From positions 14,636,330 through 14,700,329 of the forward strand of contig CP141150.1 of assembly GCA_035235625.1 (NCBI GenBank): a stretch of DNA of 64,000 nt, given 5' to 3'. Each line of letters starts with the position of its first letter. Position 1 is the first letter of the stretch. Below the pieces are notes generated by a model. It was not told where the DNA came from, did not search any database, and worked only from the letters and a program-made list of their open reading frames with translations. Below are positions 63,481-64,000 of the stretch, in pieces. Origin of the DNA: Saururus chinensis. Taxonomy: Eukaryota; Streptophyta; Magnoliopsida; Piperales; Saururaceae. Both the position numbers and the translations under genes were made by a program.

Positions 63481-64000
63481 TCTTATTTATATTACACATA
63501 CATTTGGGCATCACGGGAGTTACAAAATCTAGTTACATTAAAAGAAAAAATTCACATGAGCTCCGACTGAAGCCCGACTGCAACTGCACGAGACATTACA
63601 AACCGTCAAATCGAAATTTCACTGTATGCATTACTCAAAAGACTGCTTGTCCCTGTAAGGCTGTAACACAAGCGACAGCCCGGGATACCCCAGCTCGTAG
63701 AGACGTGTCTGAGCCCGGGTTCATGCAAACGGGCCTCAAAGGCAAGAACCCGAACGCAAGCGCGGTGGCAATGGTGACGGGGCTGGCGTGGCCGCGGCCA
63801 TGGCCAACGGTCACGCTTTCGTCCTTCCCGTCTCCACAAATGAACGGGGTCGTTATTTTTTATTTGGATGGGAGTAGCCTTCGTCGTTAAGGCAACCAGC
63901 AGGTTGTATTCACCTAACGCAACCTTATTGGACGGGCTCAAGCATATTCCCAGACTCCGGCCCCAGAGGGGGGCGAGACGGGGAGAGGAAGAGACAGTTT
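63481..64000. other. GC-rich edge segment, possible start of another gene
   Basis: GC content rises sharply from about 63650, with many CpG sites (GCGCGG, CCGCGGCC, CGTCGTT). Open frames exist on both strands but none resembles a known protein. A promoter or first exon of a gene beyond the right edge is possible. Confidence 0.25.

Noticed and set aside
63504-63941. Overlapping 128- and 111-codon frames on opposite strands
   Set aside because: Both reflect high GC content; neither shows a recognisable motif, so no gene was called.

Overview
This window is nuclear DNA of a flowering plant. Spliced genes with canonical GT-AG introns encode proteins closely resembling plant versions. The intergenic DNA is AT-rich and full of LTR fossils, small MITEs and other transposon remains. 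The first exons of MCM4 and ferredoxin C2 are GC-rich, which would fit a monocot or early-diverging angiosperm, but that is only a hint.

Four host genes can be supported. At the left edge, on the plus strand, are the last five coding exons of NRPC2, the second-largest subunit of RNA polymerase III. Near 17.8-22.1 kb, on the minus strand, lies a complete 17-exon MCM4 gene, a subunit of the replicative helicase. Its reading frame is continuous through every junction, and a compact promoter carries an E2F-type site. At 45.7-46.8 kb, on the minus strand, is an intact single-exon frame for a 383-residue nuclear-looking coiled-coil protein that I do not recognise. At 51.3-54.0 kb, on the minus strand, is a complete six-exon gene for ferredoxin C2, a plastid 2Fe-2S protein. 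Nothing suggests these four genes work together as a cluster.

Most of the rest is transposon debris. One family of long LTRs (starts TGTAAG or TGTAA, ends in GTGACA or ATTACA) recurs at about 5.8-9.2, 11-12.6, 22.2-26.8, 40.3-41.5 and 55.1-57.8 kb, with probable relatives at 12.6 and 58 kb. Two copies look like solo LTRs with short flanking duplications. One pair forms a 2.4-kb inverted repeat directly upstream of MCM4. Other fossils are a Ty1/copia pol fragment (4.7-5.7 kb), copia-like and other LTR pieces at 59.7-62.8 kb, and a LINE 3' end with a poly-A tail (49.3-49.7 kb).

DNA transposons include a decayed PIF/Harbinger element with a Myb-like ORF1 and a recognisable DDE transposase (34.8-37.5 kb). 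There are also four Stowaway-like MITEs (14.1-15.9 kb), a fold-back MITE (29.4 kb), and two members of a fold-back family with Mutator-like features (12.9 and 16.0-16.8 kb).

I see no convincing new multi-gene system. The most unusual things are the fold-back family with repeated FCGTCC-type hairpins and an asymmetric polypyrimidine/polypurine core, the unrecognised coiled-coil gene, and the very short MCM4 promoter between an E2F site and an old LTR. No tRNA, rRNA or CRISPR array was found. All calls were made by eye; no database search was run.
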